DNA of 64,000 bases from the NCBI GenBank assembly GCA_937926545.1, contig CALAZW010000066.1:1-64000 (forward strand), read 5' to 3'. Every line of letters begins with the position of its first letter. The first letter of the stretch is position 1. A program made the translations under genes and the position numbers. The notes beneath the pieces are model-generated. The model had not been told where the DNA came from, searched no databases, and was given only the letters and a program-made list of their open reading frames with translations. This DNA comes from an uncultured Helcococcus sp. (GTDB lineage: Bacteria; Bacillota; Clostridia; Tissierellales; Peptoniphilaceae). Below are positions 44,853 through 53,773 of this stretch, in pieces.

Positions 44853-47800
44853 ATGTTAAAGAAAACTTTAAAGAGAATTCTTCAGTTTGTCGCCATAATC
44901 TTACTAGCGTTTTTCATTATAGCGACTATAGCAGTTGGTATGCTGGGCGGATCCTTTGTCAAGATAATGGAAAAAGCCCCTGAGATTAATCCAGAATCCA
45001 TGCTACTGGAGCTAAATGAAAACTCTAAGATAGTCGATATGAATGACAATCTTATAGAAGATATAGCCTCTGAAGAATACAGGGAAATCGTCAAATATGA
45101 AGATATACCTAAACACTTGGTTGATGCTTTTGTCAGCGTTGAAGACGAAAGGTTTTGGACCCACAACGGTATTGACCTAAGAGGTATTGTTAAGTCAACC
45201 CTAGATAATATTGCAGCGGGCGATATAGTTAGGGGAGCTTCTACAATTGACCAACAATTAGTTAGAAATATGTACTTAAGTTCAGATGTACAATGGGAAA
45301 GAAAGATAATGGAAATGTATTTGGCCTTGGAAGTAGACGCCAAATTATCCAAGGAAGATATAATTGAAGCCTATATGAATAGGGTTTACCTGGGCCAACA
45401 TGCCTACGGGGTTGAAGCAGGAAGTCAAACCTACTTTTCTAAACCAGTTAAGGATTTAACTGTTGCTGAAGCGGCATCCTTGGCAAGTATAGTAAAGGGA
45501 CCTTCAATCTATTCTCTATTTTCAACCTATGCACCCACAGATGTACCTGAAGGAGCCAAGGTTATTGGTGAATATGCCATAGCCGGAGAAAATTTTAAGG
45601 CGGTAATAAATGACCTTCCTTTTGAAAGAAAAAATATTGTCTTGGCTAAAATGCATGAACTTGGAAAATTGTCTGATGAAGAATATGAAAAGGCAAAAAA
45701 CGAAGATGTTGCGTCCAAGGTAAAACCTGGCAGTAAAAAACAAATGGAATATTCCAGTAATATTAGTGATTTAATAAAGAAACAAACTGTCACCAAGCTA
45801 ATGGAGGTTAAAAACCTAACCAGGGAACAAGCCTTAAACATGCTTTATAATGGTGGTTTAACCATTAAAACAACCATTGACTGGGACATGCAAAAGGAAC
45901 TGGAAGGTGTCTATGATAACTTCTCCAATATTTTTGCAGACAAGAACTATTCTGGCAGTCCCCTACTCTTAAATTGGAGACTTAATGAATACGGAAACGT
46001 AATAGATGACAGTGGTAATACCATCTATTACAAGAAACAAAATATAATCGATGAAGACTACAATGTTTATGTGCCTAATGGTTATTATAGTATTGATGAA
46101 AATAATAATCTTACCATAAACTCGCAAAGACTAAAGGCCTATAGTGACTATATTGAAATAAGTAACTACTATAGTATAAATGAAGAAAATAACCTGGTTA
46201 CCTATAGAACAGGAAATATTGTGGTAAAGGCAGATCTTCTAAAAAATAATAAGGATGGTTCCTTTACTATTAAAAGCGATTTCTTCAAAAATATTGAAGA
46301 CTTCTACAGTATTGTAGATGGAGATTTGGTAATCAACAATAAATACTACAGTATTGAAAAAAATGGTACTGTTCAGCCCCAATCATCAACCGTTATAATC
46401 GACCATAACAATGGAGATATAAAGGCCTTGGTTGGAGCCAGAGGAAACAGCAAGGACGATACTATCAATAGGGCAGTTAATTTCCATAGACAACCTGGCT
46501 CTTCAATAAAACCACTTGCAGTCTATACACCAGCCCTTGATAATAACTACACACTTGCATCTTCTCTAGATGATATTCCTTTCTATGACGGTCAAGGAAA
46601 ACAATGGCCTAAGAACGTTTATGAAGGATTCAAGGGTATATCAACCTTGAAACAAGCCCTTGTTGAGTCTAGAAATACAACTGCTGTTTCTGTCTTAAAT
46701 GATTTGGGAATAGAAACTTCCATGAAGTATTTGGAACGTTTTGGACTTATAAATCCTAAAGATCCTGAAAATGATACCATAGTTACCAGCAAGGAAGATC
46801 CTAGCAGTAATGATGAAAACCTATCACTTGCCCTAGGAGGATTGACTAGAGGTAGTACTACTCTAGATATGGCTTCTGCTTATGCAGGCCTTGCCAACAA
46901 GGGAGAAAGGATTGAATCTTTAGTTATTAAGACTATAAAAAGTAACAAGGAAGGTTTAATCTACGATGACAATAAAAACAAGACCAGGGTTGTTTCCCCT
47001 GAGGTTGCTTATTTAATGACCAAGGCTCTAGTAGCTACAGTAGATGACCAATTTACAAGTCCTGCCAAGAATCCATACGATATTCAAACAGCTGGTAAGA
47101 CAGGTACTACTGACAATGCCATGGACTTTTGGTTTGCAGGCTATACGCCTTACTATACAGCAGCTTCATGGATTGGAGTTGACAATGGTAATATAAGACT
47201 AAGTGGTTATTCTGATCAGGTTGCCCGTCTTTTCGGAGCCTATAGTAAGATAATTCACGAAGGCCTAGAGGCTAAGAACTTTGATAAACCTAAGGGAATT
47301 GTAACTAGGGAAGTATGTGCTATTTCCGGTCAAATTCCAACTGATTTATGTAGGCTAGATCCTAGAGGATCCCAAGTAATCGTTGAAGAATTTGATGAGA
47401 AAACTGTTCCTACTAAGGAATGTGAAATGCACGTTAGCGTAACCTTAGACAAGAGAAACTATCTACTGGCTAAACAAGGTACACCTAGTGGACTATTGGT
47501 TAATGCAGTTAGAGTACAAAGGTTAAAACCATATATTCCATCAGCCAACAACAATATAGTTCCTGCTGATTGGAAATTTGAAGTTCCTACTATGTATTCC
47601 AACCTTCCAATTCATCTGGGACCTGAGACCATTAAAAATAGTGATGGTTCAACTACTGTAAGACAGTACCTAGCAGATGGAACCAAGATAGAAACTACTT
47701 CCTATCCAGATGGAACAATTATAACCAAGGTGACAGATCCAAACGGCAAGGTAACAACCACCGTCAAGGAGCCAGAAAATACACCTGAAGAACCAGAAGT

Positions 47801-47879
47801 AGATGACAATACAAATGTGGATGATCAAAACAATAATTCCGAAGGAAATAACTCCACAAATGAAAATAATAATCAATAA
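44853..47879 (+). CDS. Class A penicillin-binding protein (bifunctional PBP1A) with an extra repeat domain
   Basis: A 1008-residue peptidoglycan synthase. TM (about 10-35); GT51 glycosyltransferase (about 60-235; E-D-E-R-F-W-T-H-N-G near 97, R-G-A-S-T-I-D-Q-Q near 127); transpeptidase with Ser550 in G-S-S-I-K-P (SxxK), S-R-N (near 607) and K-T-G-T-T at 749-753. Between the T-T-I-D linker (about 340) and the transpeptidase (about 510) is an insertion with four Y-Y/F-S-I motifs at 411, 439, 484 and 498. The C-terminus is a Thr/Gly beta-rich piece and an Asn/Glu-rich tail. GGAGG precedes the ATG. Confidence 0.93.
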   Translation: MLKKTLKRILQFVAIILLAFFIIATIAVGMLGGSFVKIMEKAPEINPESMLLELNENSKIVDMNDNLIEDIASEEYREIVKYEDIPKHLVDAFVSVEDERFWTHNGIDLRGIVKSTLDNIAAGDIVRGASTIDQQLVRNMYLSSDVQWERKIMEMYLALEVDAKLSKEDIIEAYMNRVYLGQHAYGVEAGSQTYFSKPVKDLTVAEAASLASIVKGPSIYSLFSTYAPTDVPEGAKVIGEYAIAGENFKAVINDLPFERKNIVLAKMHELGKLSDEEYEKAKNEDVASKVKPGSKKQMEYSSNISDLIKKQTVTKLMEVKNLTREQALNMLYNGGLTIKTTIDWDMQKELEGVYDNFSNIFADKNYSGSPLLLNWRLNEYGNVIDDSGNTIYYKKQNIIDEDYNVYVPNGYYSIDENNNLTINSQRLKAYSDYIEISNYYSINEENNLVTYRTGNIVVKADLLKNNKDGSFTIKSDFFKNIEDFYSIVDGDLVINNKYYSIEKNGTVQPQSSTVIIDHNNGDIKALVGARGNSKDDTINRAVNFHRQPGSSIKPLAVYTPALDNNYTLASSLDDIPFYDGQGKQWPKNVYEGFKGISTLKQALVESRNTTAVSVLNDLGIETSMKYLERFGLINPKDPENDTIVTSKEDPSSNDENLSLALGGLTRGSTTLDMASAYAGLANKGERIESLVIKTIKSNKEGLIYDDNKNKTRVVSPEVAYLMTKALVATVDDQFTSPAKNPYDIQTAGKTGTTDNAMDFWFAGYTPYYTAASWIGVDNGNIRLSGYSDQVARLFGAYSKIIHEGLEAKNFDKPKGIVTREVCAISGQIPTDLCRLDPRGSQVIVEEFDEKTVPTKECEMHVSVTLDKRNYLLAKQGTPSGLLVNAVRVQRLKPYIPSANNNIVPADWKFEVPTMYSNLPIHLGPETIKNSDGSTTVRQYLADGTKIETTSYPDGTIITKVTDPNGKVTTTVKEPENTPEEPEVDDNTNVDDQNNNSEGNNSTNENNNQ

Positions 47880-47882
47880 TGA

Positions 47883-47908
47883 CAATGAAGCTTCGGCTTC
47901 ATTGTTTT
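47883..47908 (+). terminator. Terminator after the class A PBP gene
   Basis: CAATGAAGC and GCTTCATTG form a perfect 9-bp stem closed by a TTCG tetraloop, followed by TTTTAT. It lies between the PBP stop and the response regulator's AAAGGAG, so the two-component genes may depend on partial readthrough. Confidence 0.85.
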
Positions 47909-47926
47909 ATAATAAAGGAGAAAGAT

Positions 47927-48634
47927 ATGAAGGATAAAATACTATTGGTTGAAGATGAACTGGGCATAGCCAATATGGAAAAAAACTATCTTAAAAAGGC
48001 TAATTTTGACGTTGATATTGCTCTTGATGGAGAAAGTGCCCTTAAACTTTTTGATGAAAATGAATATGATTTGGTAATTTTAGATTTAATGTTACCCAAG
48101 GTATCAGGAGAAGAAATCTTAAAATATATAAGAGAACAATCCTCCCTACCTGTCATCCTGGTAACAGCCAAGGTTCAAGAAAAAGATATAATAAAGGGAT
48201 TTAGAAATGGGGCTGATGACTACATAAAAAAACCCTTCTCCGGTCTTGAATTGGTAGAAAGGGCCAAGGCAGTCCTTAGAAGGTCCAATGAAAACAGGTT
48301 GGTTAAAACTGATATTCTTGAAACTAGAGATAAGATAATCAAAATAGACTTTGCCAATAATAGGGTTTTAAAAAATGATGAGGAGCTGGCTGTTACTAAA
48401 AATGAGCTTCTAATCTTAAAAACACTTTTTTCCAATCCTAATAAGACCTTTACCAGAGATGAAATTATAGATTTAGCCTTTGGCATGGACTATGATGCCT
48501 ATGATAGAGCCATAGATACCCACATTAAAAACATCAGACAAAAAATAGAAGAGGACCCTAAAAAACCTAAATACATAAAGACAGTTTATGGTATTGGCTA
48601 CAAGGCTGGTGGCTTAAATGAAATTAAAGACTAA
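47927..48634 (+). CDS. OmpR/PhoB-family response regulator
   Basis: A 235-residue regulator. The receiver has E9-D10, Asp53 in I-L-D-L-M-L-P, and Lys102 in K-K-P-F; the winged helix ends T-V-Y-G-I-G-Y-K-A. ATG 47927 follows AAAGGAG; the longer reading begins inside the terminator and is rejected. It overlaps the kinase by 17 nt. Position behind a class A PBP suggests, but does not show, cell-wall stress control. Confidence 0.93.
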   Translation: MKDKILLVEDELGIANMEKNYLKKANFDVDIALDGESALKLFDENEYDLVILDLMLPKVSGEEILKYIREQSSLPVILVTAKVQEKDIIKGFRNGADDYIKKPFSGLELVERAKAVLRRSNENRLVKTDILETRDKIIKIDFANNRVLKNDEELAVTKNELLILKTLFSNPNKTFTRDEIIDLAFGMDYDAYDRAIDTHIKNIRQKIEEDPKKPKYIKTVYGIGYKAGGLNEIKD

Positions 48635-49949
48635 AATATTTAATACCTTTGTTATAAATATATGTATAACCCTACTTTTAAGCTCACTTTTTATAAACAT
48701 CTTGTTTAAGACAACCTTAAACTCTTTTGTGGAAAGTCAAAGGGAAACTGAGTTTAATAAAATAGCTGAGGATATATCCACCATCACCTATCTACAAAAT
48801 GGCCCCATAACATCCCCTACCCTAAGACTCTATGCTAAGAACCAATCCATTAACATAAATATTTATGACAATAACAATAATTTGCAGGCTGAATTTTATG
48901 GGATAAAAAACATGGACTATGAGGATAGTAACTATATAACAAAAAAGTTTTCACTGGTTGACAAATCCAACAACAAGTACGGTTATATAGAGATTGGCTA
49001 TATGGAAAATACCTATCTCTATAATAAGAGTATAAGTCTTTTCTATAACAAGACTATCAAGTATTATGGTTTTGCCCTTATTATTTCCCTGGTCTTTGGT
49101 TTTGTCATAAGTCTTTTATTTTCTAAAAAGATAACAGACCCTATCATGGAGATAAATAAGGCTACTAAAAAAATCCGGTCTGGAGAATATGATGTAAAAA
49201 TTAAGGAATATAATATTTATGAAATAGAAGAATTGTCGAATAACTTGACCTACCTTTCAAATACCCTGAAGCTTCAGGAAGAATTAAGGTCTAACTATGC
49301 TGAAGATATAGCCCATGAGCTTAGAACCCCTCTGACCAATCTACAATTGCATTTAGAGGGTATAAAGGACGATGTAATAGAGTTGGATGATCAAATAGTA
49401 CTTTTACTAATCAATGAGGTTAAAAGGCTTAACAATATGGTTGACAGCCTACAAAACACCTTCAATGATTCCAGTAAGATGCTGGAACCTGATTTTGAAA
49501 ACTTTAATCTGGCTGAAGAAATTCTATCTGTATCCAATTCCTTTAGACCAGCCATGGATGATAAAAACATCAAGCTCCACCTGGACCTTGATAATGACAT
49601 TGAGATTTATTCTGACAAGGACAAGCTCCACCATGTTTTAAATAATCTAATTAGCAATGCCATCAAGGCCATTGACCAAGATGGAAATGTAAACATTATA
49701 ACCAAACACTACCATAATAGGATTGTCATGACCATACAGGACGATGGTGTTGGTATACCTGAAAAAGACATACCCCATATTTTTGATAGGTTCTACAGGG
49801 TGGACTCAGCTAGAAATTCAAGTGCTGGAGGCCATGGCTTAGGGCTTACTATTACCAAGACCTATCTAGACCTAATGGAGGCCAATATAACAGTTCATTC
49901 CATGCCTAATAAGGGCACAGAATTTACTATAACATTTAAGAAGAGTTAA
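48618..49949 (+). CDS. Membrane sensor histidine kinase
   Basis: A 443-residue kinase: TM1 (about 8-30), an extracytoplasmic sensor of about 115 residues, TM2 (about 150-170), HAMP, HisKA with E-D-I-A-H-E-L-R-T-P (His233), and HATPase_c with N-N-L-I-S-N-A-I-K, D-D-G-V-G-I and G-H-G-L-G-L-T-I. The A-H-E-L-R-T-P form and F-D-R-F-Y-R-V-D resemble BaeS/CssS-type envelope stress kinases. Partner of the overlapping response regulator. Confidence 0.92.
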   Translation: MKLKTKIFNTFVINICITLLLSSLFINILFKTTLNSFVESQRETEFNKIAEDISTITYLQNGPITSPTLRLYAKNQSININIYDNNNNLQAEFYGIKNMDYEDSNYITKKFSLVDKSNNKYGYIEIGYMENTYLYNKSISLFYNKTIKYYGFALIISLVFGFVISLLFSKKITDPIMEINKATKKIRSGEYDVKIKEYNIYEIEELSNNLTYLSNTLKLQEELRSNYAEDIAHELRTPLTNLQLHLEGIKDDVIELDDQIVLLLINEVKRLNNMVDSLQNTFNDSSKMLEPDFENFNLAEEILSVSNSFRPAMDDKNIKLHLDLDNDIEIYSDKDKLHHVLNNLISNAIKAIDQDGNVNIITKHYHNRIVMTIQDDGVGIPEKDIPHIFDRFYRVDSARNSSAGGHGLGLTITKTYLDLMEANITVHSMPNKGTEFTITFKKS

Positions 49950-49960
49950 TCTTCTTTTTT
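49938..49960 (+). terminator. Terminator overlapping the kinase stop codon
   Basis: AAGAAGA and TCTTCTT pair around GTTAA (which contains the stop codon) and are followed by TTTT. Confidence 0.7.
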
Positions 49961-49964
49961 GTTT

Positions 49965-49994
49965 AAAAAAATAGAACTAAGCCAGGCTTAGTTC
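49965..49994 (-). terminator. Terminator of the rqcP-MATE operon
   Basis: GAACTAAGC and GCTTAGTTC pair around three bases; TATTTTTTT follows on the minus strand. The stem overlaps the end of the MATE gene. Confidence 0.8.
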
Positions 49995-51337
49995 ATATCC
50001 ATATCAATGCTTTTATTTTCTCTTCTTAAAAGAATGGCCATAATGATTCCCTTTAATATGCTGGTAAAGGACATGGCCATCCAAACTCCGTAAAAATCAA
50101 ACCAAATCATAAATATTAGGGCAAAAGGAATCCTCATAATATTTAAGCCCATGGAAATCATGGCTGGCGTTTTAGTATTAGATAGGCCATTAAAAATTCC
50201 TGCGGCCCCTATTTCTATGGCCATGAAAAATTGACTCATGCCTAAAATTAGGAGGTAGTAGCTACCCATTTTTATGGCCTCTGGATCCTTGGGTAAAAAT
50301 ATATAGAACAGACTATTCCTAAATCCTATCAGGATAAAGGAGGACATAAGTCCAATTAAGGCAACAGAAGTCATGGACTTTCTTATTACTTCCTTTAGCC
50401 TATCAATCTTTCTAGCCCCAAAGTTTTGACCGACAAAGGCTGTAATACCAACGGCAAAACCTTCCGTAGTCATCCAGGTTAAAGATTCTATCATGGAGCC
50501 TACTGAATAAACTGCTATAGGCTTGGCCCCATACTTACTCATAAACCTACTTAGAACCATGGTTATTGATGCGTGCATGGCACTTTGCATCCCTGTAGGT
50601 AGCCCTATTTTAAATACTTGGGTAAATATTTCCCTATCCAGGCTCCCCTCTTGTCTAGACCTATAAATCATACCCTTTCTCTTAATATTATCTATTACAA
50701 ATAAAATAAATACTATCAATTGGGCTGTTACAGTTGCTATTGCTGCTCCCTTAACCCCCATGGCCTTGATAGGACCAAACCCAAAAATTAGAAGTGGGTC
50801 TAGGATTATATTAACTATCAAACCTACAACATTTATTGAAAAGGGAGTAAAACTATCTCCCATACTATTATAGGTTGAGGAAAAAACTGGATTGAAGAAG
50901 GTCATAAAAAATCCCAATGCAATGTATCTTAAGTATTGGATGGCCATTTCATTTACTGCCTGATCCAACTTATAGAAACCTATAAATTGTCTTGCAAATA
51001 ATTGGATAATAGTAAAATATAAGACAACTATTATCAAGGTCAATAAAAAACCATTTTTTATTACATCCTTAACCTTTTTGTGGTTGCCCTCTCCATAGTA
51101 TTGGGAGGTCAAGACTGAAATCCCTATTCTTGGAATCAAGACCAAGGACATGGCTATCCACATAAAAAAACCAGCTGTTCCCGTAGCTGCTACTGCTTCT
51201 GTTCCTACCTTACCCACCCAAATCAAATCTGTCAGGTTATAGGCCATCTGTACAAAAGATGTGGCCATCAAGGGAGCTGATAGGATAAATAATTTCTTTA
51301 AAATGTTACCTTCCAGTAAATTAACTTCTTTCTTCAT
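49988..51337 (-). CDS. MATE-family efflux transporter
   Basis: A 449-residue protein with about twelve membrane helices in two similar halves, matching the MatE family (Na+ or H+ driven drug or metabolite export). Early P-L-M-A-T-S-F-V-Q-M-A-Y-N-L-T-D and later F-V-G-Q-N-F-G-A segments are typical. ATG 51337 has GGAG at a 7-nt spacing; the TTG two codons earlier is rejected. It overlaps dusB. Substrate unknown. Confidence 0.9.
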   Translation of the reverse strand: MKKEVNLLEGNILKKLFILSAPLMATSFVQMAYNLTDLIWVGKVGTEAVAATGTAGFFMWIAMSLVLIPRIGISVLTSQYYGEGNHKKVKDVIKNGFLLTLIIVVLYFTIIQLFARQFIGFYKLDQAVNEMAIQYLRYIALGFFMTFFNPVFSSTYNSMGDSFTPFSINVVGLIVNIILDPLLIFGFGPIKAMGVKGAAIATVTAQLIVFILFVIDNIKRKGMIYRSRQEGSLDREIFTQVFKIGLPTGMQSAMHASITMVLSRFMSKYGAKPIAVYSVGSMIESLTWMTTEGFAVGITAFVGQNFGARKIDRLKEVIRKSMTSVALIGLMSSFILIGFRNSLFYIFLPKDPEAIKMGSYYLLILGMSQFFMAIEIGAAGIFNGLSNTKTPAMISMGLNIMRIPFALIFMIWFDFYGVWMAMSFTSILKGIIMAILLRRENKSIDMDMN

Positions 51338-52310
51338 AAACAATCTCCATATAATCCCTATAGTCCTTAAGCATCATAAAGATTTGTTCTATATCGCTGG
51401 TTTTATTTATTTCATCCCTTAGCTTATTAGAATCAGGGTATCCTTTCAAATACCAGCCAATATGCTTACGCATTTCATTTACAGCTATTCTATCGCCCTT
51501 ATAGGCTATCAAATACCTATAGTGCCTATCTATTACATCTAAAATTTCATAGATAGTAGGTTTTCTATAGCTAGCATACTTAACAAAATCATCTATTTGC
51601 TTAAAGATAAAAGGGTTTCCCATGGCGCCTCTAGCGACTGCCACTCCATCACACCTAGTATCATCTAACATTTTTATAGCGTCTTCAGGGGTAAATATAT
51701 CGCCATTTCCTATAACTGGAATGCAAAGTTCCTCTTTTAAAATTTTAATAGCTTCCCAATTTGCTTTACCAGAGTACATCTGTTTTCTAGTTCTACCATG
51801 TAAAGTAACTGCGGAAGCCCCATATTTTTCAGCTATTTTTCCTATTTCCAAATAATTTATAGATTCTTCATCAAAGCCCAACCTGAATTTAACAGTTATA
51901 GGTTTGTTGCTGTTTTCTTTCATTTCATAAATTATTTTCTTTACCAATTCAGGTTCCTTCATCAAGGCCGATCCCTCTCCATTTTTTACTATTTTTGGAG
52001 CTGGGCAACCCATATTCAAGTCTATGGTTTTAAATTCCTGCCTAAAATTCAGGTCTTCTTTTATAACCTTACCTATAATATCAGGGTCTGAGCCAAATAT
52101 TTGGATACCTAAATTATCCTCCCCCTCAAAGGTGGACATTATTTCCTCAGTTTTCTTATCTTTATATAATAATCCTTTAGCTGAAACCATTTCTGTATAT
52201 GAGTATCCCAAAGGATACTCATTACAGATCTGTCTAAATGCTTTGTCGGTAACACTAGCTAAAGGACTTAAAATAATATTTGATTTTAATTCTAGCTTAT
52301 CAATTTTCAT
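51321..52310 (-). CDS. dusB: tRNA-dihydrouridine synthase (DusB-type)
   Basis: A 329-residue FMN enzyme that reduces uridines in the tRNA D-loop. The TIM barrel opens with L-S-P-L-A-S-V-T-D-x-A-F-R, has N-M-G-C-P-A-P-K-I (cysteine acid catalyst near 95) and H-G-R-T-R-K-Q-M-Y near 170. ATG 52310 overlaps the coaX stop and gives the standard Dus N-terminus M-K-I-x-x-L-E-L-K; the upstream ATG (52334) is less likely. Confidence 0.9.
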   Translation of the reverse strand: MKIDKLELKSNIILSPLASVTDKAFRQICNEYPLGYSYTEMVSAKGLLYKDKKTEEIMSTFEGEDNLGIQIFGSDPDIIGKVIKEDLNFRQEFKTIDLNMGCPAPKIVKNGEGSALMKEPELVKKIIYEMKENSNKPITVKFRLGFDEESINYLEIGKIAEKYGASAVTLHGRTRKQMYSGKANWEAIKILKEELCIPVIGNGDIFTPEDAIKMLDDTRCDGVAVARGAMGNPFIFKQIDDFVKYASYRKPTIYEILDVIDRHYRYLIAYKGDRIAVNEMRKHIGWYLKGYPDSNKLRDEINKTSDIEQIFMMLKDYRDYMEIVYEERS

Positions 52311-53091
52311 TTCTGTCTCTCTTTGATTTTTCATATACTAATCTCATACCTTCTAAGGTAATATTACTATCATAATCTTCAATATACTTTGATCTTTCAG
52401 TTATTAACTTGGCATAACCACCTGTACCCAAAATATTAACCTGATCCTTTGTTAAATTTAACTCTTCCAGGATATTTTCAATTATGTTATCGACCAAACC
52501 GATAAAGCCATATACAATTCCTGATTGTATACTCTCAACAGTGGTCTTTCCAATTACATATTCTGGCAACTTTAATTCTACCTTTGGCAATTTAGATGTC
52601 CTACTAAATAAGGCTTCAGAAGATATACCAACTCCTGGCGCTATGGCGCCACCCAGGTACTCCCCTTTTTCACTAATCACATCAAAGGTAATGGCAGTTC
52701 CTATATCTACTAGAATGGATGGTCCTCCATATTTTTCAAATACAGCAACAGAATTAACTATTCTATCTGCTCCAACCTCCCTAGGATTATCATACTTAAT
52801 AGGCATACCAGTCTTGGTTCCCTTACCTATAATCATAGGTTCCATATCAAAATATTTTCTACACATGGAAACTAAAGTGTGTTGTAGGCTGGGTACTACT
52901 GACCCTATCACTATGTCATCTATATCCTTAATAGAAATATTGTAATGCCTCAAAATAGAATCTACCTGTAGGCCGTATTCATCAGATGTTCTTCCGATCT
53001 TGGTTCCCAGTCTCCAACCGTGAATCATTTCCTTACCCTGGTAAACTCCCATCACAATATTAGTATTGCCAACGTCAATTAACAATATCAT
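52300..53091 (-). CDS. coaX: Type III pantothenate kinase
   Basis: A 263-residue ASKHA-fold kinase for the first step of coenzyme A synthesis. It has D-V-G-N-T-N-I-V near residue 5, G-A-D-R-I-V-N near 102, D-I-G-T-A-I-T-F-D near 125 and G-G-A-I-A-P-G near 145. It follows the putative pantothenate ECF component by 3 nt, so uptake and phosphorylation of pantothenate are co-expressed. Confidence 0.95.
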   Translation of the reverse strand: MILLIDVGNTNIVMGVYQGKEMIHGWRLGTKIGRTSDEYGLQVDSILRHYNISIKDIDDIVIGSVVPSLQHTLVSMCRKYFDMEPMIIGKGTKTGMPIKYDNPREVGADRIVNSVAVFEKYGGPSILVDIGTAITFDVISEKGEYLGGAIAPGVGISSEALFSRTSKLPKVELKLPEYVIGKTTVESIQSGIVYGFIGLVDNIIENILEELNLTKDQVNILGTGGYAKLITERSKYIEDYDSNITLEGMRLVYEKSKRDRNEN

Positions 53092-53094
53092 TAT

Positions 53095-53703
53095 TTACCT
53101 CTTTCTTTTCAATAGAGCATAACAAATTGGCGTAGATATTAAGGCTGCAACTATCATTTCTGGAATTCCATTTGTAACTCCAACAAAGGCTATAAACTTA
53201 CCAGCACTTTGCCCCACATCTACCTTTCCCATGGACTGTAAGGTTTCAATATATCTTTGGGCATAAATAAGATAAATTAAACCTAGTACTGTTATGGTAT
53301 TAAAGATTGATCCAAAGGCTGCTGATAGGGTTATGGATATTTTCTTAACCCCTTCCTTACTTCTAAGGATTTTAAATACATAGCCAACCAATAATCCCAT
53401 AACAATTCTTGGAACTACTGATATTAAAGGATTCATAAATAAGAAGGATGTAGGCATAGGTCTGGTATAGGATTGTATAAATGACAACATTCCAAACATA
53501 AAACCTAAAAGTCCTCCCACTATAGGTCCTTCTACTATAGCTCCAATCAACACTGGTATATGCACAGTTGTTGCCGCTATAGGACCTATTTGAATAAATC
53601 CCAGGGATGTTTCACTTAAAATAATAATTACTGCTGTTAGTAACCCCACTAGGGTTATGGTTCTGGTGTCCAATTTGCTCTTACTTTTCATTGATTTTTC
53701 CAT
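53095..53703 (-). CDS. ECF transporter S component, probably for pantothenate (PanT-like)
   Basis: A 202-residue membrane protein with about six helices and a charged N-terminus with T-R-T-I-T-L-V-G-L-L-T-A, the region by which S components dock to EcfT. It would capture a vitamin and work with the shared EcfA/A'/T module, not seen here. Substrate is inferred from the neighbouring pantothenate kinase coaX. A structured leader precedes it. Confidence 0.82.
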   Translation of the reverse strand: MEKSMKSKSKLDTRTITLVGLLTAVIIILSETSLGFIQIGPIAATTVHIPVLIGAIVEGPIVGGLLGFMFGMLSFIQSYTRPMPTSFLFMNPLISVVPRIVMGLLVGYVFKILRSKEGVKKISITLSAAFGSIFNTITVLGLIYLIYAQRYIETLQSMGKVDVGQSAGKFIAFVGVTNGIPEMIVAALISTPICYALLKRKR

Positions 53704-53712
53704 TTTTTTACC

Positions 53713-53773
53713 TCCGATCCAGTTCTTTCGATACCGGTCTAATATATTTTAATACTGGTTACCCAGATATTAA
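53713..53773 (-). promoter_or_regulatory. Two GNRA-capped hairpins in the panT leader
   Basis: Hairpin 1 (53749-53773) starts right after the pyrG stop: TTAATA, a bulged T, CTGG, a GTAA loop, CCAG, TATTAA. Hairpin 2 (about 53714-53739): GA, CCGGT, a bulged A, TC, a GAAA loop, GA, ACTGG, a bulged A, TC; it ends next to the GGAGG of panT. Two bulged adenines recall the published pan RNA motif of pantothenate genes, but this is a visual resemblance only. A TTGAAA-18-TAATAT promoter could start inside hairpin 1. Confidence 0.45.

Noticed and set aside
52484..52945. A 153-codon plus-strand open frame
   Set aside because: Antisense to coaX; no ribosome site or recognisable family.
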